A stretch of 64,000 nt of DNA from Opeltia flavorubescens. Its lineage: Eukaryota; Ascomycota; Lecanoromycetes; Teloschistales; Teloschistaceae. Below the pieces are notes generated by a model. It did no database searches, was not told where the DNA came from, and was given only the letters and a program-made list of their open reading frames with translations. Of the stretch, positions 21,419-32,574 are shown one piece after another (within the stretch, counting starts at the first letter, position 1; each line of letters starts with the position of its first letter). The stretch is taken from contig KE546975.1 of the NCBI GenBank assembly GCA_000442125.1, positions 62,001-126,000 on the forward strand, in the 5' to 3' direction. Both the position numbers and the translations under genes were made by a program.

Positions 21419-22347
21419 GTCGATTAGATAATCAAGATCCGAGAAGCTTGGCTCAATCTACGCGATGGCTTCCTGACAGGCACTTTTCTTTCCGCTATCC
21501 TTACTAGGATAGCATCTCGCGACCGTCGTAGAATGGGGAAGTTTACGCAATCCTTCAGATACAGCAGCTTCGAGCTGTTTTGAAACTGACAGCGGACTTG
21601 AGCGATTAGGCGGCTGAGCCGCTCAGACGGATGAACCATGTGCATGGTTGCAGACCGGGTAGGATTGAAGACGGATTCGCTGTGATATTGCGGAGGTTGC
21701 CTTGTGTCAGATCGTATTCTGTGTCCTGTGATTAGACATTCGTTGATCGAGCTTCTATGCTTGGCTACCATGCATAGAAAGTCCATGGTAAGATGTACGC
21801 GGTTTCTAGCTCACACCACTCTGATAAGGGTGTTACGCACAAGGTATTAGAGGTGTGCTGCAGCTGGTGCTACTATTGCGTCACAGTAAGCAGGAGCTCA
21901 GCCGTATTGCGATATCATGCATATGAGGATGCACATACCATCTTGCCGCCCTATCATCTATAGGAGGTGGGGCTGCTGCACCTATTGGGCGTCGCGCTCA
22001 GCTTGGAATGCATGGCATCCACACCAGTGTGATATATGCGCTGTATCCAGTCTCATAGTTGATCTAGCCGAGGGATATGGGAATGTGAAAGTGGCCATTG
22101 AATATGCTTTGGCCCCCATGATCCTTCGCGAAATATGGGTGCCGTCTAGCCTATTTGCGATCTTCGGGGCCGCCACAAACATCCGCGAGTGAAGCGAGTA
22201 TGAGTGGACAGTAGATAAGGAAGAATTAGATCTCGCTTTCAATATTTTTGTCACTTTCCATTGTGCCATGTGATCTGTGAACGCAACTACCCGGTCTTCG
22301 TTTCTTAGACCAGTCACCTATACGCGCTGTCATTGGGTCGGATCACC
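21419..22347. promoter_or_regulatory. Divergent promoter region: NRPS-like and secreted GMC genes
   Basis: About 930 bp between divergent starts at 21418 and 22348. Small open frames on both strands (for example 21424-21786 reverse) have no family features. Shared regulation of the two genes is plausible; no site recognised. Confidence 0.4.
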
Positions 22348-24287
22348 ATGGAACTGCTGCACGTAATCTGCTGCTTTTTACTATCAGCTCCGTTGTTGCA
22401 GGCTGTGCCTACCGAACCGGTCCTGCAGTCCCAAAACAGTCCGAGTGTCACCCAATCATTCGGTGTTCCTGGGGTCAATGCCACTTTTGATTATATTGTC
22501 GTTGGAGGTGGAACTGGAGGTCTAACCATTGCATCCAGACTTGCAGCGGATCCTTCCATCACTGTTGCAGTCATTGAAGCTGGAGGCTTCTACGAGGCTG
22601 AAGGAAACACGAGTGTTGTCCCTGGCTACTGTACCTTGTATGCGGGGACAGACCCTGCCGACACGAATCCATCGTTCGATTGGAATTTCGTGACTGTTCC
22701 ACAGGCTGTGAGTACCGTATTTCCCCATATGAGCACAACGTTGCAACAATTCTGACTTGACAGGGAGCAAACAATCGTCGCCTGCACTATGCTCGTGGCA
22801 AGACTCTTGGAGGTTCATCGGCGAGGAATTTTCTCTATTTCCATAGGCAGACCGTAGGATCAGCCCAAAAATGGGCTGATGACACGAAGGATCAGTCGTA
22901 TACTTTTGAAAATCTTCTCCCTTATTATCGGAAGAGTGTCAACTATACTGGTCCGACCGTGCCATATCCCAATAGCACCAATGATCAGGATGAATCAGTT
23001 TTCGATCCACGTGGAGGTCCTCTTCATGTCTCCCACGGAGCTTACAATGACCCTTTTGCGACATGGATACTTCCAGCCTTGCAATCAATTGGACAGAAAG
23101 CTATTGATGGTTTCCAAAGCGGTGTCCTACTAGGGTCTGCATATGTGCTGGCAACACTCGATCCGACCAAAGCAACGAGATCCTCCTCCGAAACGAGCTT
23201 CCTCAAAGATGCCCTTGCTCATACAACTCTGCAGGTCTACAATAACACTCTGGCCCAGAGGCTGTTGTTCACTAATAAGGTAGCGAAAGGTGTCCTCGTC
23301 AATTCGCACCAATCAAAATACGTTCTGAGTGCTCGGAAGGAGATAATAGTCTCCGCCGGAACTTTTCAGTCACCGCAACTGCTCATGGTGTCTGGAATTG
23401 GCCCCCGAAAGACACTCAATAGCCTCGGGATCCCGATCATCAAGGATCTGCCAGGGGTTGGACAGAATCTTTGGGACCACGCCTTCTATGGAACAACCTA
23501 TCGAGTTAATGTACCGACAGCCTCTGCAGGCCTCAATAGTGAGGCGGCCACTGCTGCTGCTGTAGAAGCATATACAAAAAGTGCCTCCGGACCACTCTCT
23601 GTTTCTGGAACAATGGTGCTCGGCTGGGAGAATTTGCCTCGTGAACTTCGAAAAGGCTTGCTGCCTACCACGTTGCAATCGCTTGATCAGACATTCCCAT
23701 TTGACTGGCCGCAACTTGAGTTCCTACCACTAAGTGGCGCACTTGGTAATCAATCCAATTATCAGCTGGTAGACCCGAAAGACGGATACAACTATGCCTC
23801 TGTCGCTACGGCTGTGGTCGCGCCATTGAGCCGCGGTACTATCTCAATCAACAGCAGTAGCATGGCAGACCCGCCACTGATCGATCCTAATTGGCTCACC
23901 CATCCTGCAGACATTCAACTTGCCATTGCTTCCTTCAAGCGTCAGCGTCAAGTCTGGGCTGCGATGAGCAATCTTACCATCGGAGAAGAGTATACCCCAG
24001 GTCCCGCTGTTCAGAGTGATGCCGAAATTCTGGATTACATCAGAAGAACCTTGGCACCAGTCTGGCATGCGGCTGCGACTTGCAAGATGGGACCTCGCTC
24101 AGACCCCTTCGCTGTCATCGACACGGCCACCAGAGTGTATGGAGTTCAAGGTCTGAGGGTGGTTGATGCAAGCAGTTTCCCATTCCTTCCTCCAGGACAC
24201 CCTCAAGCTACCATTTATGCCTTGGCAGAGAAGATCGCAGATGAAATCCTGAAGGAAATAAGGGCATCACCCATTGCCACGGCTTAG
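22348..24287 (+). CDS. Secreted GMC-family FAD oxidoreductase
   Basis: GMC enzymes oxidise alcohols (aryl alcohols, sugars, choline and others) with FAD. Exons 22348-22707 and 22764-24287, with a 56-nt intron (GTGAGT...TTGACAG), give 627 residues. A signal peptide is clear (MELLHVICCFLLSAPLLQAV), so the enzyme is exported. FAD binding: YIVVGGGTGGLTIASRL with the glycines at 53-58, then ARGKTLGGSSARN. The second GMC signature is near GTFQSPQLLMVSGIG. The catalytic pair is His555 (WHAAATCKMG) and His599 (PGHPQATIYALAEKI). It has several N-glycosylation sites. The frame opens at a TTG upstream, but the first ATG (22348) gives the signal peptide and is the chosen start. It is divergent from the NRPS-like reductase, suggesting an alcohol-aldehyde pair of enzymes. 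Substrate is unknown. Confidence 0.9.
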
Positions 24288-24761
24288 TCTGAGCGTAGAG
24301 TTGAGCATATCTCATAATTCTCCCCGGGCAGGTTGATCATCGTGTGAAGCTCGTGTCAAGCTGGTCGCATTTCTCAAAACTTCCATCAGTCATCTGTCAA
24401 TGTCGCCTGCCGAAGATACTCGTCCGCGACAGAATTAGTATCGGAGCTTGAATAGCTTCCTTGACTTCGAAGCGGGTACATTATTGGATAGTTCATCTGT
24501 TGATAGGCTCTGGAGGTCAGGTTGTACATATTTGGAGTGCATAGGAGCATAGCGTCAAAAGCTGTAAAACCTCGGTTTGTCAAGGGAATTGAACAGCTAG
24601 GAGCATCTCTTGATTGCGAAAACCTCGGTCATAAAGTCGGCATAGAGTAGGAATAGACCCAGCCGAAAAACGTCCACGAACGTACGAATGCAAAGAACTC
24701 ATGTGTATCATTATTCATTCAGGACTCAATCTTAGTCTTCCAGTTGGTGAAAACAACATTG
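24288..24761. other. Convergent 3' intergenic region
   Basis: Between the 3' ends of the GMC gene and the SAT4-like gene. No gene or repeat seen. Confidence 0.4.
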
Positions 24762-26022
24762 TCAAACGTATCTTGCTTGCTCCACATGTTGCTCGAGCCT
24801 TTGCTGCTTCAAGATTGTATGTGCCGCAACGGGTGGCTTGTCAGGACCGGCTGTAGATGCATGCGCCGTGACAGAGCCGTTGCCCACAGTCCCGCCGTCG
24901 GTCAGCTTGACGAATCCGCCATTCGAGGTATCGGTTGAGTCATGTACACCTTGGCGTGCTGCATAATTCGACAGTGGCATTGAACTTGTTTTCATTGTTC
25001 TGTCAAGGGTGTCTTCATTGCTGTCTTTAGCTGCACTGATAAAGCGCTTGATCAAAGGTCGTGTCGTTGGCAGACACGCGCAGACGATTCCAATCGACTG
25101 CTCAATAGTTGTCCAGATAGATGCAGTGACAAGTGTATATGTCACATCTTCCAGCTTGACCTGGTCGAACGCCACGACCCTAACAATAGAAGCAGCGCAT
25201 GCACTATCAAGTGAGTGAGCAGGGGAAGGCGGTATAGGGTCAAAGCAATGACTTACAGAAGTCCTAGAACGAAAACAAAGCTCAGGGATAGTCTTTGCCT
25301 CATGCTCAAGTGAAGTTGCCATACCACCGGCAAGGTAAGACTCCAGATTGTAAAATCGATGAGAAGATTTGCAACGCCATTCCAGCGGTAAAATTGATTC
25401 TGATTGATACAACTGCCGGTTTCGATGGTCTTGTCCCAGTAAAATGAAACAGGGCTGCATTCGAAAACGGCGACGAACAGACAGACGATGAAGTATAGAA
25501 CGACGATAGCCAACACGGTAGCTAGGAGCCAGCGGAACCAACGGACGACACCGAAGATACGGTAGTAGAGGAGGATCAAAGACGTCTTGATGGATACGGC
25601 GGAAGCAAAGTACATGAGTTGGATAGCCAGGAATAGCTGGAAATTATTTAGATGATGCAAGCAAAGGCCATGCACTGTGTAACGTTTGCTTACCTTGTAG
25701 AATTTGACCAAGTGTACTGGTCCAACGGGTCCTCCGGCAACAGTCGTGTGGCGACCGAGCCCACAATACCGTACCTGCATCCAGTAACAAGCACTTAATC
25801 CCCAATCAAAGACCTATAGGCACTTCATGTTAGCCAAAAGACTATCCAGGGCCTTTGCATACTCACCAGAGCGACGACAATGATGAAGTCATCCCACCAT
25901 AGCTTTGCTGCAGATCTTTGTCTGGCAAGCAGACGCACTACGACGGATAATGTGGCAAGGACAATTAGAGAAATGGTTCCTCCGTATATCTCGGACTGTC
26001 GGCTTTCATCATAGACACCCAT
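24762..26022 (-). CDS. SAT4/rhodopsin-domain fungal integral membrane protein
   Basis: Four exons (26022-25867, 25813-25694, 25636-25257, 25203-24762) join in phase across introns of 53-57 nt to give 365 residues. Seven hydrophobic segments are visible, for example TISLIVLATLSVVVRLLA, FIIVVAL..., LAIQLMYFASAVSIKTSLIL and ATVLAIVVLYFIVCLFVAVF. Family motifs include WWDDFIIVVAL, RYCGLGRH, SLILLYYRIF, ECSPVSFYWD, NGVANLLIDFTIWSLTLPVV and DVTYTLVTASIWTTIEQSIG followed by CACLPTTRPL. The C-terminal 100 residues are a hydrophilic cytosolic tail. The family is large in ascomycetes, related in layout to PTH11-like receptors, mostly without known ligand, and often found inside secondary-metabolite clusters. 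An upstream coding exon beyond 26022 cannot be excluded. Confidence 0.85.
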
Positions 26023-26857
26023 CCTGAGCCGTGTATCCTTTCACAAGCTGCTGGACACTGACGACGTAGGTAGGAAGGAGAGGCAAGACGAATCCACCGA
26101 GATAGATCAGACATGGTTGCTTGCACCTTCATATAATCCTACGGAGGACGGCCAGTAGGATTGGTGTCAGACGAAAGCTTAACGCACGGGAGGTGAGACA
26201 TGATGCAATGCAGCTCCAAGCCCCGTCTTCGTAACGGGCGTCGGAGTTGGGGGTCGAAGTAGGTGCCGGACACCTGGAGGTGCTCGTACAAAACCAACAG
26301 CTAAGCGACGAGACGATTTGCGGGTAAGTACGACATGCATCTTCATGGCAGCCTAGAGAGCAAGAGAGTACGTATGATGCGATCGGCCAGCCCCCAATGT
26401 CGATCGCCAGTGTCTTTTCCTTTTCGATGGGCAGTGCCTCGTGCTGCTTTAGACACGATCCGGCGCTAGAGGAGCGGGCCGGATGCAATCTAAATTTTAG
26501 CCCGCTGCCAAAGATAGTGCATCCACTGGCACCACATTCACATATCGATATATCGATAATCCCGTTCTTGACCCAAGCACTGGCCATGGAAATGAACAAC
26601 AGCCTCGGAAATTTGGTCTGAAGTCTTTCTTGGATTGGCTATCGTTCCACCGATGCTGTCATCTGCGGGGCTATGCCCCGCAGCCGTTTCTCCCCACCTT
26701 AGAGTGCGTCGGTACCTCATGCACAACATCCTATCAGCCTCATCGCCATGTGGATGAAGCCTCGTCTTTCTCACAGAGTTCGAAGAGCAATTTGAATACC
26801 TCCCCGAGCGAAATTTGACCCTTCTCGTCACGCGTTCAGCCTGCTCTCACCAACGGT
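26023..26857. promoter_or_regulatory. Divergent promoter region: SAT4-like and second GMC genes
   Basis: About 830 bp between starts at 26022 and 26858. Open frames here lack family features on both strands. A TATCGATATATCGATA palindrome at 26543-26558 is a candidate site of unknown meaning. Confidence 0.4.
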
Positions 26858-29103
26858 ATGGCTGACTTTGATTACATCGTGGTCGGAGGTAACCAACTCT
26901 CAACAGCATTACGCTATCAACGTACTGATCAGTTGCTATAGGTGGTCCTGCTGGCTCTGCCCTTGCCAAACGCCTGTCCGAAGGCCTACCTAGCCGACGT
27001 ATACTGCTCCTTGAGGCAGGAGGGCCAAACAAAGACAAAGCCCATCAAACCTTTGGCGAACGACACTGGACCCTTATTCAGCCAGGCTACAACTGGGGTT
27101 ACAAGACTGTCTCTCAACCTGAGCTAGATGGCCGCGAGATCGACTATAGCAGGGGCAAAGGTTTAGGAGGAAGCTCTGCAATCAACTTCTGCGTCTATAC
27201 CCGAGGTCCAAGCGCCGACTACGATCACTGGGCACATGTCGTTGGAGACGACAGCTGGTGCTGGGAGAAATCCAAGAAGCGCTTCAATCAGGTATGATTG
27301 ATCTACCAGTCTGCGTCTTGAAGCTCAGTCATCGCAGTTCGAGAATTACCATGATGCCATCTCAGAATATCGGGATTTCGTCACTCCACCCGGCGGGACT
27401 CGTGGTCAAGAAGGGTATGGTTCCTCTAACTTGCCTCATGCACCAGACTGACAAGCTCAGGCCAGTCGATGTGACCGTGCCCGAGGCTTGGGATCCCGGC
27501 TTTGGTGACTTCATGAAGAATGCCTACCATTATTACCCCAAAAATGGCGACCACAATTCGGGAGATCCGATCGGAATCAGTGTTTGCCAATTGAGTGCTC
27601 ACAAAGGCGATCGAGTAACGGGCTCTGGTGCTTATCTCGCTTCAACACCGCCAAATCTATCAATTAGGACAAACACAACAGTGAACAGACTGGTGTTCGA
27701 AGGAAAAAAGGTCATCGGAGTGGATGTGGGTGGTGAAACATGTGAGCACACTCTCAATGCCGGACACTGTATCAAATAATGCTGACTGAGGACTAGTACG
27801 TGCAAAGAAAGAGGTCATCCTCGCCGGAGGCGCGATCGATTCGCCCAAACTCCTGCTTCTATCCGGTATCGGCCCCTCTCAAGATCTCAAAGCCCTCAAC
27901 ATACCCGTGGTTCAGGATATACCCGGCGTTGGCAAGAACCTACAAGATCGCTTGTTCTTGGAGCTGGTGACAGTGCAAGATCCGGGAAGCCATCATCGGA
28001 CATCATACATTGATTCACCGGCGGCACTGGAGGAAGCACGGAAAGATTGGGTGAAGAACCAGTCCGGCCAGCTTTCCGACTATTACCTGCCACAGATGAT
28101 CGCATACCTCAAGAACGACAAGGTCATGTCTTCGAAGGAGTTTGGGGACTTAGACAAGCCAACTCAAGACTTCTTGCGAGCTGATACGAAACCACTTTTT
28201 GAAATAGTCTCGGTGAGTACGATTGTACCTCTCCTCGATGAATTTCTGGTCCCATCATCTGAATCACATTATCGAGATCATGACGATATACACCTCGCTG
28301 CTTATTTCCACGTTTTCATGCTGTCGTTCATCTACAGCATGAACAGTGATTTTGCACATTATGAAGATCATCTCGATGACCGCACCCTTGATTTCCCATG
28401 CTTACACCTCGTGATAGCAAAACCCCAGCCCCAGCGTCAAAGCACCAGAGAAGTACCTCGCGACCGCTACAGCGTTCCCCGGAAATCACGGGACAGGTTT
28501 AATGTCCCTATCCTCATCAGATCCGAAAGACCTCCCCATCATCAACCCGGGCTTTCTATCCCACCCAATCGACAAGCGCATAGCCATCGAATCCGTCAGG
28601 GAAACACTGGATTTCCTCAACAAACCCCTGATGGCGGAGGGGTCACTGCGTCTCGCTGCTGGCCCGGAAGGATCATCGGATGAGGAAATCTTGGTACGCC
28701 ACCCGCCCCCCGATTCCGCAACCGTGACACCGTGCATCATTATGAATGGTCAAGAACCCCACTAACATCGATACCTAGGCCTACGTCCGCAAAACCGCAA
28801 TCAGTATGTGGCACGCCTGCGGGACAGTGAAGATGGGCAAGCCCGAGGAACCAGGGACTTGCGTCGACAAAGATTTCAAGGTCCTCGGCGTGCAGAACCT
28901 CAGAGTGGTGGATATGAGTGTTGCACCTTTCTTACCTAGGTATGGCCTCAACTCTTTAACCTTCCATGTATAGAAATCTTATCCACCAGAAATGAGAAAT
29001 ATACTGACGTTGTGCGTTTCACAGTGCGCATTTGCAAGCAGTTGCCTATCTGGTAGGTGAGACTGCGGCGGAGAAGATAATCAAGGAAGAGCAGGAGAGC
29101 TAG
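26858..29103 (+). CDS. Cytosolic GMC-family FAD oxidoreductase (eight exons)
   Basis: Eight exons (26858-26888, 26942-27291, 27338-27414, 27461-27741, 27797-28212, 28418-28693, 28779-28939, 29025-29103) all join in phase and give 556 residues without a signal peptide. FAD binding: [20 protein letters not shown], split by the first intron, then [28 protein letters not shown] is the second GMC signature. The catalytic His pair is His489 ([12 protein letters not shown]) and His533 ([14 protein letters not shown]). The intron at 28213-28417 is long (205 nt) for this genome and might hide a short exon; the flanks FEIVS and [15 protein letters not shown] fit the family. It resembles GMC enzymes from toxin and pigment clusters that oxidise or cyclise intermediates in the cell. 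It is the second GMC enzyme of cluster 1, with the opposite location. Confidence 0.85.
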
Positions 29104-29329
29104 GATTGGATTATAAGGAATGGTCTCCTACTCTAGGTGCCTCACTAAGACCATACCCCTCTGTTGGAGATACGGGGCAGCTCGAATGAAAGGGGAGAGC
29201 ATCTCTAGACGATTCTGTCTCAATTCGATTGTGGCACCCAGTGATGACCAATCTCCTCATATCATACTCCAAACAATGATACCCTCCCCTATATCCCCTT
29301 TCCCTTGGCCTGCACTGGGCCTTCCGCCC

Positions 29330-30400
29330 CAACCTACCATGGACCACTCCCTCCTTCTCCCCTCACTACCTCCTCAAACAAAAATCTCGTCCTCTAGACC
29401 CCAGTATTCAACCCTACACCCCTAGGTGAAAAGCAATATCCTCACCATCAGCGCCATTTCTCAAAACTGGGATGGAATATCCGCGTTCTCGACGTCCAAC
29501 CCTCGTCTCCGCTTAATATCTCCAACTATCCCAATACCAGTGACGCGCTTTCATTGCCCCAAGCGTTCATCGACGGTACCATTGGCGGCAGGTACGCACC
29601 TCAACATACATCCGACCTGGTCCGATGGCCGCTTCTCCTCCGTTTTGGAGGCGTGTATGCCGATCTTGGTTGGGCTTTTGTAGATTAAAGAGAACTTTAG
29701 ATCGGGTTTAGATGGAAATCATCGCCAATCCACTCTCACCTTATGAAATCCTGTCCTACGATTCCAGCGATGTAAGCCAAATGAGTAATTTGCCAAATTA
29801 AAGTTCCTCGCATGTAGGCCTAAAATCCCTCTCTTCGAGCATTACTATCGGCCGCTGCTGGAATTATGTAAGGCACACCAAGTGAACATGGAGGGTATGC
29901 ACGCGAGTCACTTGTTGCGCGGGGTTCCGCTGATGGGTTATCTGGTGGGCATTCACCTTGATGAAGAAGAAGGAGGGAGGAAGTGAATGAAAGGGAGGAG
30001 GTGAGTAGAATATTTGACGAATTATGTTTCATCCAGGGGCAGGTCATAACTCTGATTATGGGGATCGTTGAAGGAGGTTAGGTGGGTGGGATGGACCCAC
30101 ATATGTTGCTGAACACATCTACACCATCGATTTTCTAGTGGAATCGCAGCTGATATCAATGAAAATTCACTGCGTGGAATGGGCGTAGAGCGTACGAGCT
30201 CATGTCTCTTTTGCTTCCAGCCCAAGGGGAGGTGGAGAATGAAGAACAGAGGCGTGCGATGGAGACTGTGGCGGCATGCTTGGCGCGGAGTTTTGGATTT
30301 AAGCTGGCTCATGGCATGATTTTGAGGGTTTTTAGGGAGACGTTGGGGTCGTTGTGGAGGAAGTATAAAGGTTCGGATGAACGTATGTGTATTGCGTGAG
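29330..30400 (+). pseudogene. Decayed glycosyltransferase (fungal capsule-polysaccharide-synthesis-like)
   Basis: Clear protein pieces of one family lie in order but in different frames with stops between. 29440-29680 reads WNIRVLDVQPSSPLNISNYP, DALSLPQAFIDGTIGGRYAP and DLVRWPLLLRFGGVYADLGW, the last holding the sugar-nucleotide-binding loop, and then stops at VD. 29713-29800 reads MEIIANPLSPYEILSYDSSD. 29820-29950 reads IPLFEHYYRPLLELCKAHQV and MEGMHASHLLRGVPLMG. 30200-30395 reads EEQRRAMETVAACLARSFGF and ILRVFRETLGSLWRKYKGSD. I count at least three frame changes or stops that no good intron explains, and the segment expected between the first two pieces is shortened. It follows the GMC gene directly and may be a lost member or an old neighbour of cluster 1. 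Confidence 0.7.
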
Positions 30401-31020
30401 GTATGGGACAACCTGCTCCGTTTTTGCGTCGGTCATTAACTCCACTGACTTATCAAGTACGTCGCGACCAGGCATTTAACAGCCTGTCTCGAATTTTCTA
30501 CTCCAAGCTACAGATCTACGAGGATGGCCACCTGGGCAATGTTCCGATCCCTTGCGGAGTTATGCATTTAGCCAAGGCAATCATGAAGAGTTACTTATAC
30601 GACCATCTGAAACTTTTGGAAGATTCTACGAAAACTTGAGAAGCATTCAATGGTACTTTGACCAGGTCGCTCGAGTCGTAATCGGAAGCACCTCCATGAA
30701 GGACCATCGGATTTTGCGTTTCGACGCATGTACGGGATGGGATTGTGTCGTCCAATTCAAAGTTTTGCATTGCATGTGCACGGTAGATGTTTCAGACTCC
30801 AGCTAGATCAAGAGGCTCTGAATGAGCGACGAACCGTGTCGCGGCGCATACTCAGCATCTCCCGTCGCTAGAACGCCTTTTCCGTCCACGCCGTCACGAC
30901 CGTCATTGCGCATACGGTGCCGGACCGAAATAGAAAAATTAAAGATTTGAAAAAAAAACAAAAAAAACGCAACAACACCAATACTATTGCTTCCCTTCAT
31001 CAAGTGGAAACCATACAAAA
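30401..31020. other. Intergenic with possible remnant
   Basis: About 620 bp between the decayed glycosyltransferase and the small secreted protein. Open frames (for example 30403-30639) carry no motif I recognise. A-rich just before 31021. Confidence 0.35.
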
Positions 31021-31566
31021 ATGATGAGAATACTCACCATGACACCACACCTTCAGCGACTAAGAATCCTAGTCGTAGTATCCTACCTCCTCACCACCTT
31101 CCTCGCAACTGCAGCAGCAGGACCTCCCCAACTACGCCCAGCATTAATAAACCCCTTCATCACCCACCCACCCCCAACAAAAAACCTCACCGACGTCTCC
31201 AAAGTCGTCTGCGCCGGCCAAGGAACCGCCCCGCTAACCTCCACCGGAATCCGAGAATGCAAATCCGCAGTCGCGCACCTCCCCTACGGAGTCCCCGACG
31301 CAGCATTCTTCGGGCCCAGAGAGCGAAATGTGATATACCGCACGCCAATCACAAGCACGCATCAAACGCATTGCGAGGTAACTGTGAGTTTGGTGGAGGG
31401 ATTTAATAGGGTGAAGAGTTCGTGGCGGGAGATCAAGTATGCGGGGTGGGATATTGTGGCGGAGTGTATTGATGAGGGGAGGAACCGGGTGGGAAGGGCG
31501 ACGACGGGGGAGGGGTTTGGGATTGAGGTTGAGATGGTTTATCATTTTGGGTGGGGGGAGGGGTAG
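31021..31566 (+). CDS. Small secreted cysteine-containing protein
   Basis: Single exon, 181 residues. The start is basic and the following segment hydrophobic (LVVVSYLLTTFLATAAAG, residues 17-34), a signal peptide. The mature part has four cysteines (VCAGQG, ECKS, HCEV, ECID), enough for two disulfides, and a potential glycosylation site at NLTD. Spacing and the SWREIKYAGWDIVAECIDEG region resemble the widespread small secreted proteins of about 150 residues in ascomycetes whose function is unknown, some discussed as effectors. No enzyme motif. Whether it belongs to cluster 1 cannot be told. Confidence 0.65.
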   Translation: MMRILTMTPHLQRLRILVVVSYLLTTFLATAAAGPPQLRPALINPFITHPPPTKNLTDVSKVVCAGQGTAPLTSTGIRECKSAVAHLPYGVPDAAFFGPRERNVIYRTPITSTHQTHCEVTVSLVEGFNRVKSSWREIKYAGWDIVAECIDEGRNRVGRATTGEGFGIEVEMVYHFGWGEG

Positions 31567-32574
31567 GGGGGGAGGTTCTTCCTCCCTGTTTTTTTTTCCT
31601 TTGGGAGGGAGTTGATAAAGATTAAATACCATGCAAGAGGATCGTGTGTATAATTCCACAATAGTGTACATGATCTGGAACGGCTGGAATCCCTCTCCGA
31701 GGAAANTTTTTCTTGATACAGGAATTCATACGCCGGGCAGACAACAATGCCACCTGAAGATATTTGTCTAGGCGCCTAGACATCGGCTGAAGAAGAAGGG
31801 CCAATCCGAGAACAGGCAATGTGGATGGATAACCGCGAGATATTACAGAATGTGGATGGTATCTATCTTTAGAGACCCCGCAAAAAGAGAATAACGTAAA
31901 TGTATATATTTTTGGACAAATGACGAGCCATGAGTCCACGTACCTCGCTTCTTAAAAGGATGGGAAGACAAGCTCACGCACCGATCATTGTGTATCGTTA
32001 CGCATTGTAGGCCTTACTAGTCTACTTTCGGCTATCAATGGTCGACGTGATTGATAAGAGAGGCTACTTGGTGACTTCTGCATTGCATGCTCGGCGTGCA
32101 GGTCGGACTTTTTATCAATCATTCGCTCCGTAAACATGTCTGTCCTACTGTGCTTATCAATTCACAACCAAGACGCTCCTGTCGCGGCGTCATCGGTACC
32201 ATGGTTTGGTACAAATTTCATCCACTCGGCTAAACTCCGTAAGGCGTCGGTGGATAAAAGAGAGCCAAACCCCGATGATCACGTGCTCCTACATGCTTTC
32301 CAATGCCTTTGTAATTATTTCCAAGCATGTGTGGCGCATCTTAGACTGATCGGTGATCGGTCAAGTCTGTCCCCGATACATACTGGGTGCTTTTTCTCCT
32401 CCAAAATGCCCCTCAGTGGGGGGCCTAATGGTACGCCTAAAAAGCCAGACTTCCAGCGGTACCTTAAACCCCACATTGGCCTCGAGGATAAATGTGTGAA
32501 TCCTCCCGTCCGAGAGTCAATTGATCCTATCAACCATAGTCCCACTTTTATGCTATACCAATCATTCAATAAAC
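31567..32574. other. Intergenic upstream of the NmrA-like gene
   Basis: About 1 kb, including the N at 31706. Frames at 32136-32585 forward lack family motifs. No repeat or RNA gene seen. Confidence 0.4.

Noticed and set aside
21424-21786. 120-codon reverse open frame upstream of the NRPS-like gene
   Set aside because: No motif and it lies in the promoter of a well-supported gene; probably non-coding.
26129-26831. Reverse open frames between the SAT4-like and second GMC genes
   Set aside because: Cysteine- and arginine-rich translations without any family pattern, inside a divergent promoter.
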